The translations under genes were made by a program, and so were the position numbers. A stretch of DNA of 64,000 bases from Chloroflexota bacterium (lineage in GTDB: Bacteria; Chloroflexota; Anaerolineae; Aggregatilineales; J027): positions 105,212 through 169,211 of the forward strand of contig JACRBG010000029.1 in the NCBI GenBank assembly GCA_016234595.1. Reading direction: 5' to 3'. Position 1 is the first letter of the stretch. The number at the start of each line of letters is the position of its first letter. The notes beneath the pieces were generated by a model. The model was not told where the DNA came from. It did no database searches and saw only the letters and a program-made list of their open reading frames with translations. Below, piece by piece: positions 52,401 to 59,757 of the stretch.

Positions 52401-53483
52401 CATGTTCAAGAAGCATTCGTCCTCTTCCGTGAAGGGGAATATGACGCCGCCTTTGCCCAAGCCGAAGCTGGTTTACAATTAGCCCAACAAAGTAGCGATC
52501 AGTCCCGTGAGATTCAGGCATTGGCGTATCTTGGGATTATTACAGGGCGCCAAGGCAACCCTACCGTAGCCCAAGCCTATCTTGAGCGTGGCTTTGAACT
52601 AGCTCATCAAATCAATCATCTCAAATTTATTTCAGGCTTGTCCAATAACCTTGGCATTGTTTTAATGGAAGCTGGGGATTATGAACAAGCGCGCCGCTAT
52701 TTCGAACAGGCGCTGGTGATCTGCAAACAAATCGGGGATAAGAATGTTATGGGGGCGGCCCTCGCCAACCTTGCTGGGATTGCGGATCATTTAGGTGACT
52801 TTGCGGGGGAGCGCGTCTATCATGAACAGGCCCTCGCTCTTTTTCAAGAAATTGGGAGTCAGTCCAATATCGCCAATGTGCTGGGCAATATAGGGCTACT
52901 GTACCTCAAGACAGGCGACCGTAAATCAGCACGATCTTCGATAGAAGAAGCCATTACCATCCAGCGTCAATTGGGGATGAAACAGAATATTGCTTGGTGT
53001 TTAAATGCGCTTGGTATGGTTTCAGATGCCGAGAACGATCATTCTGCGGCCCGACACTATTACCTAGAGAGCCTTGCCTTACGGCGGGAATTAGGTGAGA
53101 AGTTGTTAATTATCAATACGCTACGGAACTTGACCAGAACCTATTTGGCAGTCGGTGAGCGTGATGCCGCTATCGTTGCTTTGGATGAAGGATTTAAACT
53201 CAGTCGAGAAATTGGGACTCCCACCGCTTTTCTTGATCTCCTCACCCCGGCTGCTGATTGGTATTGGCGCGATGGAAACATGACCCGTGCGGCGGAACTG
53301 CTTGGCCTACAACTTGACCATCCCGCCTATTCGCGTGACTATAATGAAGAGAACGAAGCCCTCCGCCAGCGGTTGGAAGTGAGCCTTGGTTTGGCGGAAT
53401 TAACGGCAGCTATGGATCGCGGCAAAGGCTTTGAATTGGAAACTGTCGTCAACGAAATTCAGGCCGATTTAGAAGCCCAATAA
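49419..53483 (+). CDS. Soluble adenylyl cyclase-like giant: two cyclase domains, AAA ATPase, TPR
   Basis: 1354 residues. The first class III cyclase domain (about 20-215) has both metal Asps: FADISGFT (Asp35) and FSGDAITCWF (Asp87). It lacks the NxxxR transition-state block. The second (about 255-430) has lost the first metal Asp (LFLGFDGLD) but keeps GDEVNLAARL. The two could form one composite active site, as in mammalian sAC. A STAND/AAA ATPase follows (about 445-800, Walker A YGEAGIGKTRL) and then TPR repeats (about 850-1250). ATG has AGAGGTG. It is probably a cAMP-forming sensor; the ligand is unknown. Confidence 0.88.
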   Translation: MRSTFSAYIPVDRLVALAIGHSLPEHVIGTVLFADISGFTPLTEGLRQSLGERRGAEELSGYLNRVYDVLIAEVERYGGSVMGFSGDAITCWFDTRGQSIATSAQRATAAALAMQSTMQQFENLALPNGTTTRLTVKVALASGPARRFVVGNPTIQLMDVLVGKTIERMAIGETLALSGEILIDQSTATLLAGAIQITEQRIDTATPEVFSLLKSLNVDVAPMPWPSGESATLSTDIVHQWVLPAVVAHVEAGLGEYLTELRSVVALFLGFDGLDYEGDVEAGTKLDALIRWVQSILDRHAGNLIQLTIGDKGSYLLAVFGAPIAHEDDAYRAVSAASQLRLPPSDLNITVRIGISQGITRTGAYGSATRRTYGTLGDEVNLAARLMQNTPAGTVIVSDRIRQQVSDTFEFRELPALKVKGKAEPLSVAHVIERKTDAASRRYNLPIIGREAELAQINTWMTPLLEGHFAGVMVLYGEAGIGKTRLVYELHQQFEASATLNWFTAPVDEVLQQSLNPFEYLARIYFDQHPNRPTEVNTARFHEIFEQLHAELLQIGGSRSATVWAELERTRYFLEVLVGLHPTNLQLAQLDPRLRLENTLSAIKALLLAESLRRPLLLHIEDAHLLDPDSQKLLALLTRNVNAYPFGVLVTSRYSDDGSHPQLPLDAEVPHQRLDLIHLTAANVEQLVTLVLGGVVGAALIGFITEKTNGNPFFVEQIALDLMERNLLLQHDGQWVLRPGAEMEVPDEINAVLIARIDRLALEVKAVVQTAAVLGQEFEVQVLVQMMRDIYRADAIQEAEQEGVWLALTQLRYLFRHALLRDAAYSMQIQSRLRELHQLAANAMETLYAAELSPYYGELAYHFQKANLPTQERYYARLAGERAETQYANTDALTFLNRALDLTPADEIETQYALLLLCAKIYGRIGASSERQQALEKLEALTVRLNDPTKQAEVVLERADFLLTLGDFPGSHAAFQTTIRLSQASNEHRLNTAAHVQEAFVLFREGEYDAAFAQAEAGLQLAQQSSDQSREIQALAYLGIITGRQGNPTVAQAYLERGFELAHQINHLKFISGLSNNLGIVLMEAGDYEQARRYFEQALVICKQIGDKNVMGAALANLAGIADHLGDFAGERVYHEQALALFQEIGSQSNIANVLGNIGLLYLKTGDRKSARSSIEEAITIQRQLGMKQNIAWCLNALGMVSDAENDHSAARHYYLESLALRRELGEKLLIINTLRNLTRTYLAVGERDAAIVALDEGFKLSREIGTPTAFLDLLTPAADWYWRDGNMTRAAELLGLQLDHPAYSRDYNEENEALRQRLEVSLGLAELTAAMDRGKGFELETVVNEIQADLEAQ

Positions 53484-53500
53484 TTCAATAAGATAGCGGG

Positions 53501-53523
53501 GGGATGAACTCATCCTTCATCCC
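53501..53523 (+). terminator. Weak hairpin after the cyclase gene
   Basis: GGGATGA (53501-53507) pairs with TCATCCC (53517-53523), 9-nt loop. There is no U-run, so termination is uncertain. Confidence 0.3.
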
Positions 53524-53652
53524 ATAGAATCTCACCGAAGAACCATCATCCTAGTCTTGCCCTACTTTCGAGTGGTCTCCTGATCGTTTATACCATGCCT
53601 AAATAAGAATACCTGTATGGGGATTGGCCCTCGTTTTATAGGTTCTAACCTT

Positions 53653-54429
53653 GATTGCTAGAGAAATCTTTCAAAGGAAAGGGGGTAGAATAGCAGGTGC
53701 GAACCATATTCCATGGAGCCAAACCGATAAACGATAGCTATATTGTAACCGCGTATTGTGTGATTGCCGATGTGTTGCAAACATGGGAGTATGAAGAAGA
53801 TGCGCGGCAGCGGGTAAGTGGAGCAGAAATCTTGTTGGTGGCAGCCCGGTATTTCCAAAATCACCCATGAACAGGCATTAGGAATGTTGGTGCGCTTGGG
53901 GGATATACCGCCCTTGAGTGTGTCGCGGCTCAATCGGCGCTCACATGAGGTAGGCGAATGGTTGCCATGCTTGGTAGAGCTCTTGGGCGAGGTCTTTAGC
54001 ACAGGCGAAGTCTATGTGGTCGATAGTATACCCGTGCCGGTGTGTAAACGGGCGCCGGCCAGTTGGTGCAAAAAAGTCCGTGGCAGAGCCTATTGTGGTT
54101 ACTGTTCTACCAAACGCGAAAAGTTCTTTGGCTGGCGTCTGCACCTAATTTATGATGTCAAGGGCATTCCCATCACCTTTGACCTCCGCCCTGCCAGCGA
54201 ACATGATCTCACTCCCACCATGAACTCACTGCCCACTTACCCGCTGGCGTCAGCGTCTTTGGTGATAAGGGCTATATCGCTCACCTTGATGTCTACACCA
54301 TTTTCCAAGCCACTGGTGTTCGACTGGTCTCTATCCGTCGCCGTAACATGACGCTCAATTCATGGGCCGATGATTTTGATTTGAAGCATTACTCACCCTT
54401 GCTTTTTCCAATATTATTCCCTAGCAATC
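53653..54429 (+). mobile_element. Decayed IS982-family insertion sequence
   Basis: Bounded by 13-bp terminal inverted repeats GATTGCTAGAGAA (53653-53665) and TTCCCTAGCAATC (54417-54429), with one mismatch. The 777-bp length is about 200 bp short of a usual IS982 element, and the transposase lacks its C-terminal block, so an internal deletion near the right end is likely. No target-site duplication is visible. The right end abuts a serine recombinase fragment directly. Confidence 0.78.
53720..54408 (+). pseudogene. IS982 transposase with two or more frameshifts
   Basis: Three frames are needed. The first reads IVTAYCVIADVLQTWEY and GAEILLVAARYFQNH. After a shift near 53867 the second reads EQALGMLVRLGDIPPLSVSR, then the DDE core with VYVVDSIPVPVCKRAPA, GYCSTKREKFFGWRLHLIYD and PASEHDLTPT. 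After a shift near 54240 the third reads VSVFGDKGYIAHLDVY. The last part ends prematurely at FDLKHYS. The catalytic Asp residues are present but the frame is broken, so it is inactive. Confidence 0.8.
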
Positions 54430-54613
54430 TATAACAGATTGGAGCCAAAACAGAAACGACAGTTATTGCTCCATCTCATTGAACGTGTTGTTGTTAACCG
54501 TGAGGGGTTGATTGTAAGAATGGATTTGCGGCCTCCGTTTGGGTACTTAACCAGCTTCAGACCCGCTGGCGAAAGCGACGGACAAGCCATGCTTACTGAT
54601 AATGAGAGTATGG

Positions 54614-54675
54614 AAACGAAAACCAGCAAGATTGCTCCTGCTGGCTGTTCGTCAAAACTACATAGCTGTACCCCA
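54614..54675. repeat. 62-bp direct repeat, right copy (candidate att site)
   Basis: Five mismatches against 44961-45022. The last 7 bases are the 3' end of the tRNA-Arg gene; the rest is the tRNA's downstream terminator region and the recombinase reading frame. The two copies enclose about 9.6 kb. Confidence 0.8.
54616..54652 (-). terminator. Terminator of the tRNA-Arg gene
   Basis: On the minus strand ACGAA-cag-CCAGCA pairs with TGCTGG-tt-TTCGT, followed by TTCC, 17 bp beyond the tRNA 3' end. It lies inside the 62-bp repeat. Confidence 0.55.
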
Positions 54676-54740
54676 TCCGCGACTCGAACGCGGGCCTCTG
54701 CCTCCGGAGGGCAACGCTCTATCCACTGAGCTAATGGGGC
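54669..54740 (-). tRNA. tRNA-Arg (anticodon CCG)
   Basis: A 72-nt cloverleaf on the minus strand. The acceptor stem GCCCCAT pairs with ATGGGGT (first pair G-U). The D arm is GCTC-AGTGGATA-GAGC. The anticodon arm TTGCC-CTCCGGA-GGCAG places CCG at 34-36, decoding CGG. The T arm is CCGCG-TTCGAGT-CGCGG and the discriminator is A. CCA is not encoded (ACAG follows). Its 3' end is the right boundary of the repeat-flanked segment. Confidence 0.95.
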
Positions 54741-54751
54741 ATCCCCTATAA

Positions 54752-54780
54752 TATATACCATTCTTATCGCTTTGCTGCAA
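54752..54780 (-). promoter_or_regulatory. Promoter of the tRNA-Arg gene
   Basis: TTGCAG (54775-54780) as -35, 17-bp spacer, TATATA (54752-54757) as -10. The predicted start lies about 5 nt before the mature tRNA 5' end. Confidence 0.6.
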
Positions 54781-54858
54781 GTGGTTTTTCGCTGTTCTTC
54801 GCTACGCTGGTAAATTTCGCGGTCAGACGGCATACTATTGGCATCTAGGGAGAAAGTT

Positions 54859-55557
54859 ATGGCCGAACAAGAACGCCAGCCCGGATTTTTGAAGCTAATT
54901 TGGCGGGGGATCAGAGAATTATTCGATCAATTCTTGATGATCTTAGATTTGCCAACCACCTCCAAGGCCACCGATCCACGCTTGCGCCGTTTACGCCGAA
55001 TTTATTACAGCGACCCTCAAATTAACACCAGCTATCGGCAGGTGCGGGATATTTTGCGTGGGCATGTCCATAAAAAGAATTATGATTATTATGACCGGAT
55101 GCTTTCAACCGAACGATTGGTACTACGCGCCACTCGCAACATCCGCGGCAGCACCAGTTATGATATTTTGAGCCAGACCCAACAACTCAGTGCCAAAATT
55201 GTTGCCCTTGTGGAACAATTAGAGGATATTGACGAAATCGCCACCCTGTACAAAAATCCTGACTCGGATGAAGCTAAGACTATGGTCGAATCACGTCAAT
55301 GGTTGGTCAGTCGAATTGAAGAGGCGCTGAAATTGCAAGCCAGCATCCCGGCTAAGGTAGTTAGCTTTAATACCAGCAAGACCCGCCGCAAACTTGACCA
55401 ATTGGGTGAAAGTATTGACCGTCTAATGCTGCAATTAGACGATATTTTAGAAAGCTACGACGAAATAGACGCTTATCATCAAATCCCCTCGCTCGAAGAC
55501 CTAGAGGGCATCACCGACGAAACTGAGGAAACGCATGATCGAAGCAGTCATCTTTGA
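54859..55557 (+). CDS. Hypothetical helical/coiled-coil protein
   Basis: 232 residues from ATG 54859, which has GGGAG 7 bp upstream; an in-frame TTG at 54838 is less likely. The N-terminus has a short hydrophobic stretch (LFDQFLMILDL). The rest is charged and strongly helical, with heptad-like patterns around SQTQQLSAKIVALVEQLEDI and KLDQLGESIDRLMLQLDDIL. The end is acidic. It overlaps the HAD gene by 23 bp, so the two are cotranscribed. No family is recognised. It is likely cytoplasmic or membrane-peripheral. Confidence 0.75.
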   Translation: MAEQERQPGFLKLIWRGIRELFDQFLMILDLPTTSKATDPRLRRLRRIYYSDPQINTSYRQVRDILRGHVHKKNYDYYDRMLSTERLVLRATRNIRGSTSYDILSQTQQLSAKIVALVEQLEDIDEIATLYKNPDSDEAKTMVESRQWLVSRIEEALKLQASIPAKVVSFNTSKTRRKLDQLGESIDRLMLQLDDILESYDEIDAYHQIPSLEDLEGITDETEETHDRSSHL

Positions 55558-56194
55558 TATGGATGGGGTGCTGATTGAATCCGAACCTTTTTGGCAAGAA
55601 GCCGAAATCACCGTACTTGCCAAAGTGGGGCTGCACCTTACCGAACAAGACTGCACTCAAACAATGGGCCTGCGGCTAGATGAAGTCGTAGAATATTGGT
55701 ATCGCTACCAACCGTGGAATCATTATTCCAAGCAAGAGATTGACCACGCCATCAAAACCCGTTATTTAGAACTGGTGCGGGAACGTGGCGCGGCTAAAAC
55801 GGGTGCTTTGGAATTACTAGCGCGTTTGCAGGACCAGCATATTCCCATGGCAATTGCCTCATCTTCCTATATGGAATTAATCGAAGGCGTGGTTGAGCGT
55901 TTGCAAATTAGGCCATATCTTAAAGTGTTGTGTTCTGCCGAACATGAACCCTATGGCAAACCAAATCCATCGGTCTATTTGCGTGCAGCGGAAAATTTGG
56001 GGGTGTCGCGCCTCCACTGTCTCGTATTTGAAGACTCATTTCGTGGTCTCCTAGCCGCCAAAGCCGCCGAAATGAAATGTGTCTGTGTACCCGATCCATC
56101 ACTCGTGGGCGATCCTCGCCTGAGTATTGCAGATAAGGTAATCCCCACATTGGCCCATTTTGATGAGGCACTGTGGTCTGAATTAAATGCGTGA
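55535..56194 (+). CDS. HAD-family phosphatase (HxpB/YniC-like)
   Basis: 219 residues. Motif I is FDMDGVLIESEPFW (nucleophile Asp8, acid Asp10), followed by a four-helix cap. Motif II lies at IASSS, motif III Lys at YGKPNP and motif IV at VFEDSFRGL. The SEPFWQEAE block resembles hexitol/2-deoxyglucose-6-phosphate phosphatases and beta-phosphoglucomutase relatives. It overlaps the upstream coiled-coil gene and ends 20 bp before the YgeY start. A sugar phosphate is the probable substrate. Confidence 0.9.
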   Translation: MIEAVIFDMDGVLIESEPFWQEAEITVLAKVGLHLTEQDCTQTMGLRLDEVVEYWYRYQPWNHYSKQEIDHAIKTRYLELVRERGAAKTGALELLARLQDQHIPMAIASSSYMELIEGVVERLQIRPYLKVLCSAEHEPYGKPNPSVYLRAAENLGVSRLHCLVFEDSFRGLLAAKAAEMKCVCVPDPSLVGDPRLSIADKVIPTLAHFDEALWSELNA

Positions 56195-56214
56195 AAATCA
56201 AAAGGAATAACTCT

Positions 56215-57411
56215 ATGACCGATACACAATCTATTGTCGCGGCAATTAAGGCTGAGGTCGAAAAAAACCGCGCTGTCATCGTCCAATTTATGCGTGACCT
56301 TTGTGCCATCCCCAGCATGGAAAGCCAAATTAAAGATGTGGGTGAACGCTGCGCTGCTGAAATGCGCAAACTCGGTTTCGAGCGCATCTGGTTCGACAAA
56401 ATGGGCAATATCGTTGGGCAGATTGGTAATGGCCCTAAAAAACTGCTCTATGACAGCCATATTGACACGGTAAGCGTGGGTGATCCCGCTGAATGGCAAT
56501 GGGATCCGTTCGAGGGCAAGGTCGAAAATGGCATCCTCTATGCACGTGGGGCGTGTGACGAAAAAGGCAGCACCCCCGGCATGATTTATGGTCTTGCCAT
56601 TGCCCATAAATTAGGTTTACTCGAAGGCTTCACCGCCTATTATTTTGGCAATATGGAAGAATGGAACGACGGCAGCGCCCCCCATGCTTTTGTCGAAACC
56701 GAGGGTATCAAGCCAGATTTTGTGGTGGTCGGTGAACCCACCAAGATGACGGTCTATCGTGGGCACAAGGGCCGTGTCGAAATGAAAGTCACCGCCAAAG
56801 GCAAAAGCGCCCATGCTGCCAGCAATTTCTTGGGCGACAACGCCATTTATAAGCTACTGCCTGTCATTGCCGCTATCCGTGATATGGAACCGCAGTTAGG
56901 CGACCACGACTTTTTGGGACATGGCCGCATCACCGTCACCGATATGGACGTGACCACCCCCAGTATCAATGCTGTGCCCAACGAGGCGATTATCTACATT
57001 GACCGCCGCATCACTTGGGGCGAAACCCCCGAGGCCGTAATTGAACAAGTGCGTCAGGTGGTCGGGGATCGTCCCGACATCAAAGTTGATCTGCTGATTT
57101 ACGAAGAACCCAGTTATACTGGCTTTGTGTTCCCGCTCGAAAAAATCTATCCAGCATGGTTGTTGGATGAATCCAATCCCTTTGTACAAGCCGGGGTCAA
57201 AACCTCGAAGGCCCTCTGGGGTGGCGAACCCAAAACAGGCAAATGGGATTTCTCGACCAATGGAACCTATTGGTGCGGTAAAGCAGGCATTCCTAGCATC
57301 GGCTTTGGGCCGGGTGATGAAATCCATGCCCATACCGTTCTCGATCAAGTTTCCTTGGATGACGTAGTCCGGGCCACCGAATTTTATGCCCTGCTGCCCG
57401 GCATGATGTAA
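56215..57411 (+). CDS. YgeY-family M20 metallohydrolase
   Basis: 398 residues. The M20 dizinc site includes His82 and Asp84 in YDSHIDTVSVGD, Asp in RGACDEKGS, and Glu residues in NMEEWNDG and VVGEPTK. The lid/dimerisation domain follows (GRVEMKVTAKGKSAHAA). The sequence matches YgeY-type hydrolases, found with selenium-dependent purine or carbamoyl-amino acid metabolism. ATG 56215 has AAGGAA 6-7 bp upstream; an in-frame GTG at 56191 is less likely. The DDAH-like gene follows, so a shared pathway in amidino or carbamoyl compound breakdown is plausible but unproven. Confidence 0.88.
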   Translation: MTDTQSIVAAIKAEVEKNRAVIVQFMRDLCAIPSMESQIKDVGERCAAEMRKLGFERIWFDKMGNIVGQIGNGPKKLLYDSHIDTVSVGDPAEWQWDPFEGKVENGILYARGACDEKGSTPGMIYGLAIAHKLGLLEGFTAYYFGNMEEWNDGSAPHAFVETEGIKPDFVVVGEPTKMTVYRGHKGRVEMKVTAKGKSAHAASNFLGDNAIYKLLPVIAAIRDMEPQLGDHDFLGHGRITVTDMDVTTPSINAVPNEAIIYIDRRITWGETPEAVIEQVRQVVGDRPDIKVDLLIYEEPSYTGFVFPLEKIYPAWLLDESNPFVQAGVKTSKALWGGEPKTGKWDFSTNGTYWCGKAGIPSIGFGPGDEIHAHTVLDQVSLDDVVRATEFYALLPGMM

Positions 57412-57451
57412 TGACAAACTAAGCTTGCTGTTGGGTGGATGAAAGGAACCA

Positions 57452-58243
57452 ATGATGCCATATAACACTTTTACCCATGCCCTTGTCCGTGTTCCCACAG
57501 TGAACATGGGTGATGGCATGACCACTCAACAGCTTGGTGTCCCGGATTTTGATTTAGTCTTAACTCAACATGCAGCCTATTGTGAAGCCCTGCGGTGGTG
57601 TGGCCTTAAAGTCGCCACTCTCTCTGGTGATGAAGCCTATCCCGATGCCTGTTTTGTGGAAGATACGGCTGTCATTTATCATGATTTAGTGGTCATCACC
57701 CAGCCGGGGGCACGCTCCCGACGCGGCGAAACCACCGCCATCCAACAAGCCTTCAAGCATCGCCCTCTTGTGCAATTGCACGGCGACGAATATCTAGAGG
57801 GTGGTGATGTCTTGTTTTGCGCCGACCGTGTTCTGATAGGTCTTTCAGAGCGCACCAATCGCCAAGGGGCCACCCGTCTAAAAAATGCGTTGCAGGATTA
57901 TGATGCCGCATTGCAGGTAGATTTTGTGCCTGTCGGCGGGGTGCTGCACCTTAAAACGGGTATCACCGAACTAGCTCCCGGTGTCATCATCCAATCTCCC
58001 GATTTTGTGACCGATTACACCTTCGATTTCGCCGATGTCTATGTCATCCCAGCAGCCGAAAAAAACGGCGGGCATGTTTTACCCATCAATGATGCTGTCC
58101 TCATCCATGCTGGCAATCCACGAGTGCGCGATTTAGCCCATCGCTATTACCTGCGTGTCCTCGAAATCCCCATGAGCGAATTTGAAAAAATGGATGGGGG
58201 TGTCACCTGCCTTTCATTGCGTTATGCCTTTTCGGGTGCTTGA
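57452..58243 (+). CDS. Amidinotransferase-fold hydrolase, DDAH-like
   Basis: 263 residues of the pentein fold. DACFVEDTAVI supplies the acidic residues, GGVLHLKTG the catalytic His, and MDGGVTCLSLR the nucleophile Cys253, the layout of N-omega,N-omega-dimethylarginine dimethylaminohydrolase. The family hydrolyses methylated arginines to citrulline and amines. ATG 57452 follows AAAGGAACCA. It sits 40 bp after the YgeY gene. Its last 22 bp overlap the convergent radical SAM gene. Confidence 0.88.
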   Translation: MMPYNTFTHALVRVPTVNMGDGMTTQQLGVPDFDLVLTQHAAYCEALRWCGLKVATLSGDEAYPDACFVEDTAVIYHDLVVITQPGARSRRGETTAIQQAFKHRPLVQLHGDEYLEGGDVLFCADRVLIGLSERTNRQGATRLKNALQDYDAALQVDFVPVGGVLHLKTGITELAPGVIIQSPDFVTDYTFDFADVYVIPAAEKNGGHVLPINDAVLIHAGNPRVRDLAHRYYLRVLEIPMSEFEKMDGGVTCLSLRYAFSGA

Positions 58244-59631
58244 TCTATAAGAAGCCTTTGGCTAGGCCGATGTTGACCAAAACCCGTTAGGACTCCTTCC
58301 AAAACGGGTCGCATTCGGGCCACTCGTTTCAAGCGAATCATGGCATCCCACATCGGTTCAAATTTTTTCCATCCACCAGCATATGCCACATGCCGCATTT
58401 TGGCCGTCAGGGTATCTTTAGTCGAGGCTCCCTTAAAAATTGCTGACCAGCGATAAAACTCCTCATAGACTCGCCAGTAACCCGCTTCTAGTGCTTCGGG
58501 CCTGATTTTGGCAGGCCGATAGACCACATGGCGTGTATCGTACAAATCCCACTTGCCATGCAGAAGCCGATTTTGGGCCACCATTCGTTCATATAAGACC
58601 GTCCCCGGATAAGGTGTCAAAATATGGAACGTTGCTGTTTCAATACCCTGTGTAATCGCCCATTCCACAGTGCGGTCAAACACCGTTTCATCATCGGCAT
58701 CCATCCCAAAAACAAAACTGCCATTAACCATCACACCCAAATCATGCAACCGTCGAATCGCTGCTGTGTAATCCCGATTGAGATTTTGTTTTTTGTTTTG
58801 TTCTAGCAAACTATTTGGATTAAGCGTCTCAAAGCCGACAAATAGACTCCGCAAACCCGCGGCCACCGCTTTTTCCAATAAGTGCGGTTTCAAAATAGAT
58901 TGCACCGTCCCCGCCGCTTGCCATAGCCGCCCCATACCCCGCATCCCCTCAAACAGTGCGGATGCAAAATGGGCATTTCCTAGCAAATGGTCATCCAAAA
59001 AGTAGAGATGACGCCCCGGCAGTCGTTCAATTTCGGCCAGCGCATCATCCACCGTTTGTGTATAAAAGCCTTTGCCGCCCTGAAAAAAGGCTTCCTTATA
59101 ACAAAAATCACAGCTATGGGGGCAACCACGTGAAACAACTATGGAATTGGGGACAAGATAGAGATGGCGTTTGATCAAATCACGGCGAATGGGCGGCAAC
59201 CCAATCAGCGTGCGGATTTTGGATTCATAACGTTTGGCAGGGTGGCCCTTTCGAAAATCCTCTAGAAAAGATGGGAAAGTATCCTCACCGGGGCCAAGAA
59301 AAATGCTGTCCGCGTGTTGGGCAGCTTCCTCTGGCAAAGAAGTGACATGCAAGCCCCCTAAAATGACATAGGCCCCTTTCGCTCGATAATGATCGGCAAC
59401 TTGATAGGCTCGATAGGCCGACGTGATATACACCTGAATAATCACCAACTCGGGCTCATCATCAAGCTTAAGCACTTCGACATGCTCGTCTTGCAGATCT
59501 ATTTCATCATCTTCGTTTAAATAGGCCGCAAGGGTCGCTAAACCCAATGGCGGGAACAGCGAATATTTAATGGGTCTAAAAAACGGGCTTTTGGCTTCGG
59601 TTAGGGCAGGTAAGATCATTTTGACTTTCAT
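58222..59631 (-). CDS. B12-binding-domain radical SAM protein
   Basis: 469 residues. An N-terminal Rossmann-like cobalamin-binding region (about 1-130, FPPLGLATLAAYL, LGGLHVTSLPEEAA, GPGEDTF) precedes a radical SAM core with the [4Fe-4S] motif CPHSCDFC (Cys170, 174, 177). A helical C-terminal extension follows. Relatives methylate or rearrange unactivated carbons, and several act on lipids or tetrapyrroles, so substrate is not predictable. ATG at 59629-59631 has AAGGAGGGACACTG. It is divergent from the two-component pair. Confidence 0.9.
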   Translation of the reverse strand: MKVKMILPALTEAKSPFFRPIKYSLFPPLGLATLAAYLNEDDEIDLQDEHVEVLKLDDEPELVIIQVYITSAYRAYQVADHYRAKGAYVILGGLHVTSLPEEAAQHADSIFLGPGEDTFPSFLEDFRKGHPAKRYESKIRTLIGLPPIRRDLIKRHLYLVPNSIVVSRGCPHSCDFCYKEAFFQGGKGFYTQTVDDALAEIERLPGRHLYFLDDHLLGNAHFASALFEGMRGMGRLWQAAGTVQSILKPHLLEKAVAAGLRSLFVGFETLNPNSLLEQNKKQNLNRDYTAAIRRLHDLGVMVNGSFVFGMDADDETVFDRTVEWAITQGIETATFHILTPYPGTVLYERMVAQNRLLHGKWDLYDTRHVVYRPAKIRPEALEAGYWRVYEEFYRWSAIFKGASTKDTLTAKMRHVAYAGGWKKFEPMWDAMIRLKRVARMRPVLEGVLTGFGQHRPSQRLLIDQAPEKA

Positions 59632-59657
59632 CAGTGTCCCTCCTTATATTTCAAAAC

Positions 59658-59714
59658 CACTATACTGAAAATAGTGAGTGCATTCGACAGCTTAAGTGCG
59701 AGATTTACCGCACT
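59658..59714. promoter_or_regulatory. Two inverted repeats in the divergent intergenic region
   Basis: CACTAT-N7-ATAGTG (59658-59676) and AGTGCG-N8-CGCACT (59695-59714) lie between the radical SAM gene and the response regulator gene. Either could be an operator for the NarL-like regulator; neither is followed by a U-run. Confidence 0.4.
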
Positions 59715-59757
59715 CAGGTGCTTGCCGCTTGAGGGAAGGGTGTGTTAGTGTACAAGT

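Larger units (their letters stand above)
54430..54729 (+). pseudogene. Serine recombinase, C-terminal fragment
   Basis: About 98 residues reading RLEPKQKRQLLLHLIERVVV and RMDLRPPFGYL, the characteristic end of large serine recombinases. The frame then continues through the 62-bp repeat (KTSKIAPAGCSSKLHSCTP) and antisense across the tRNA gene to a TGA at 54727. The catalytic resolvase domain is absent: upstream is the IS982 right end. A recombinase frame that ends inside a repeat beside a tRNA is what an integrase gene terminating at its own attachment site would look like. Confidence 0.65.

Noticed and set aside
53941..54144. Minus-strand ORF within the transposase relic
   Set aside because: It is antisense of the DDE core, a shadow frame.
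55920..56607. Long minus-strand ORFs across the HAD-YgeY boundary
   Set aside because: They are antisense shadows of two well-supported plus-strand genes.
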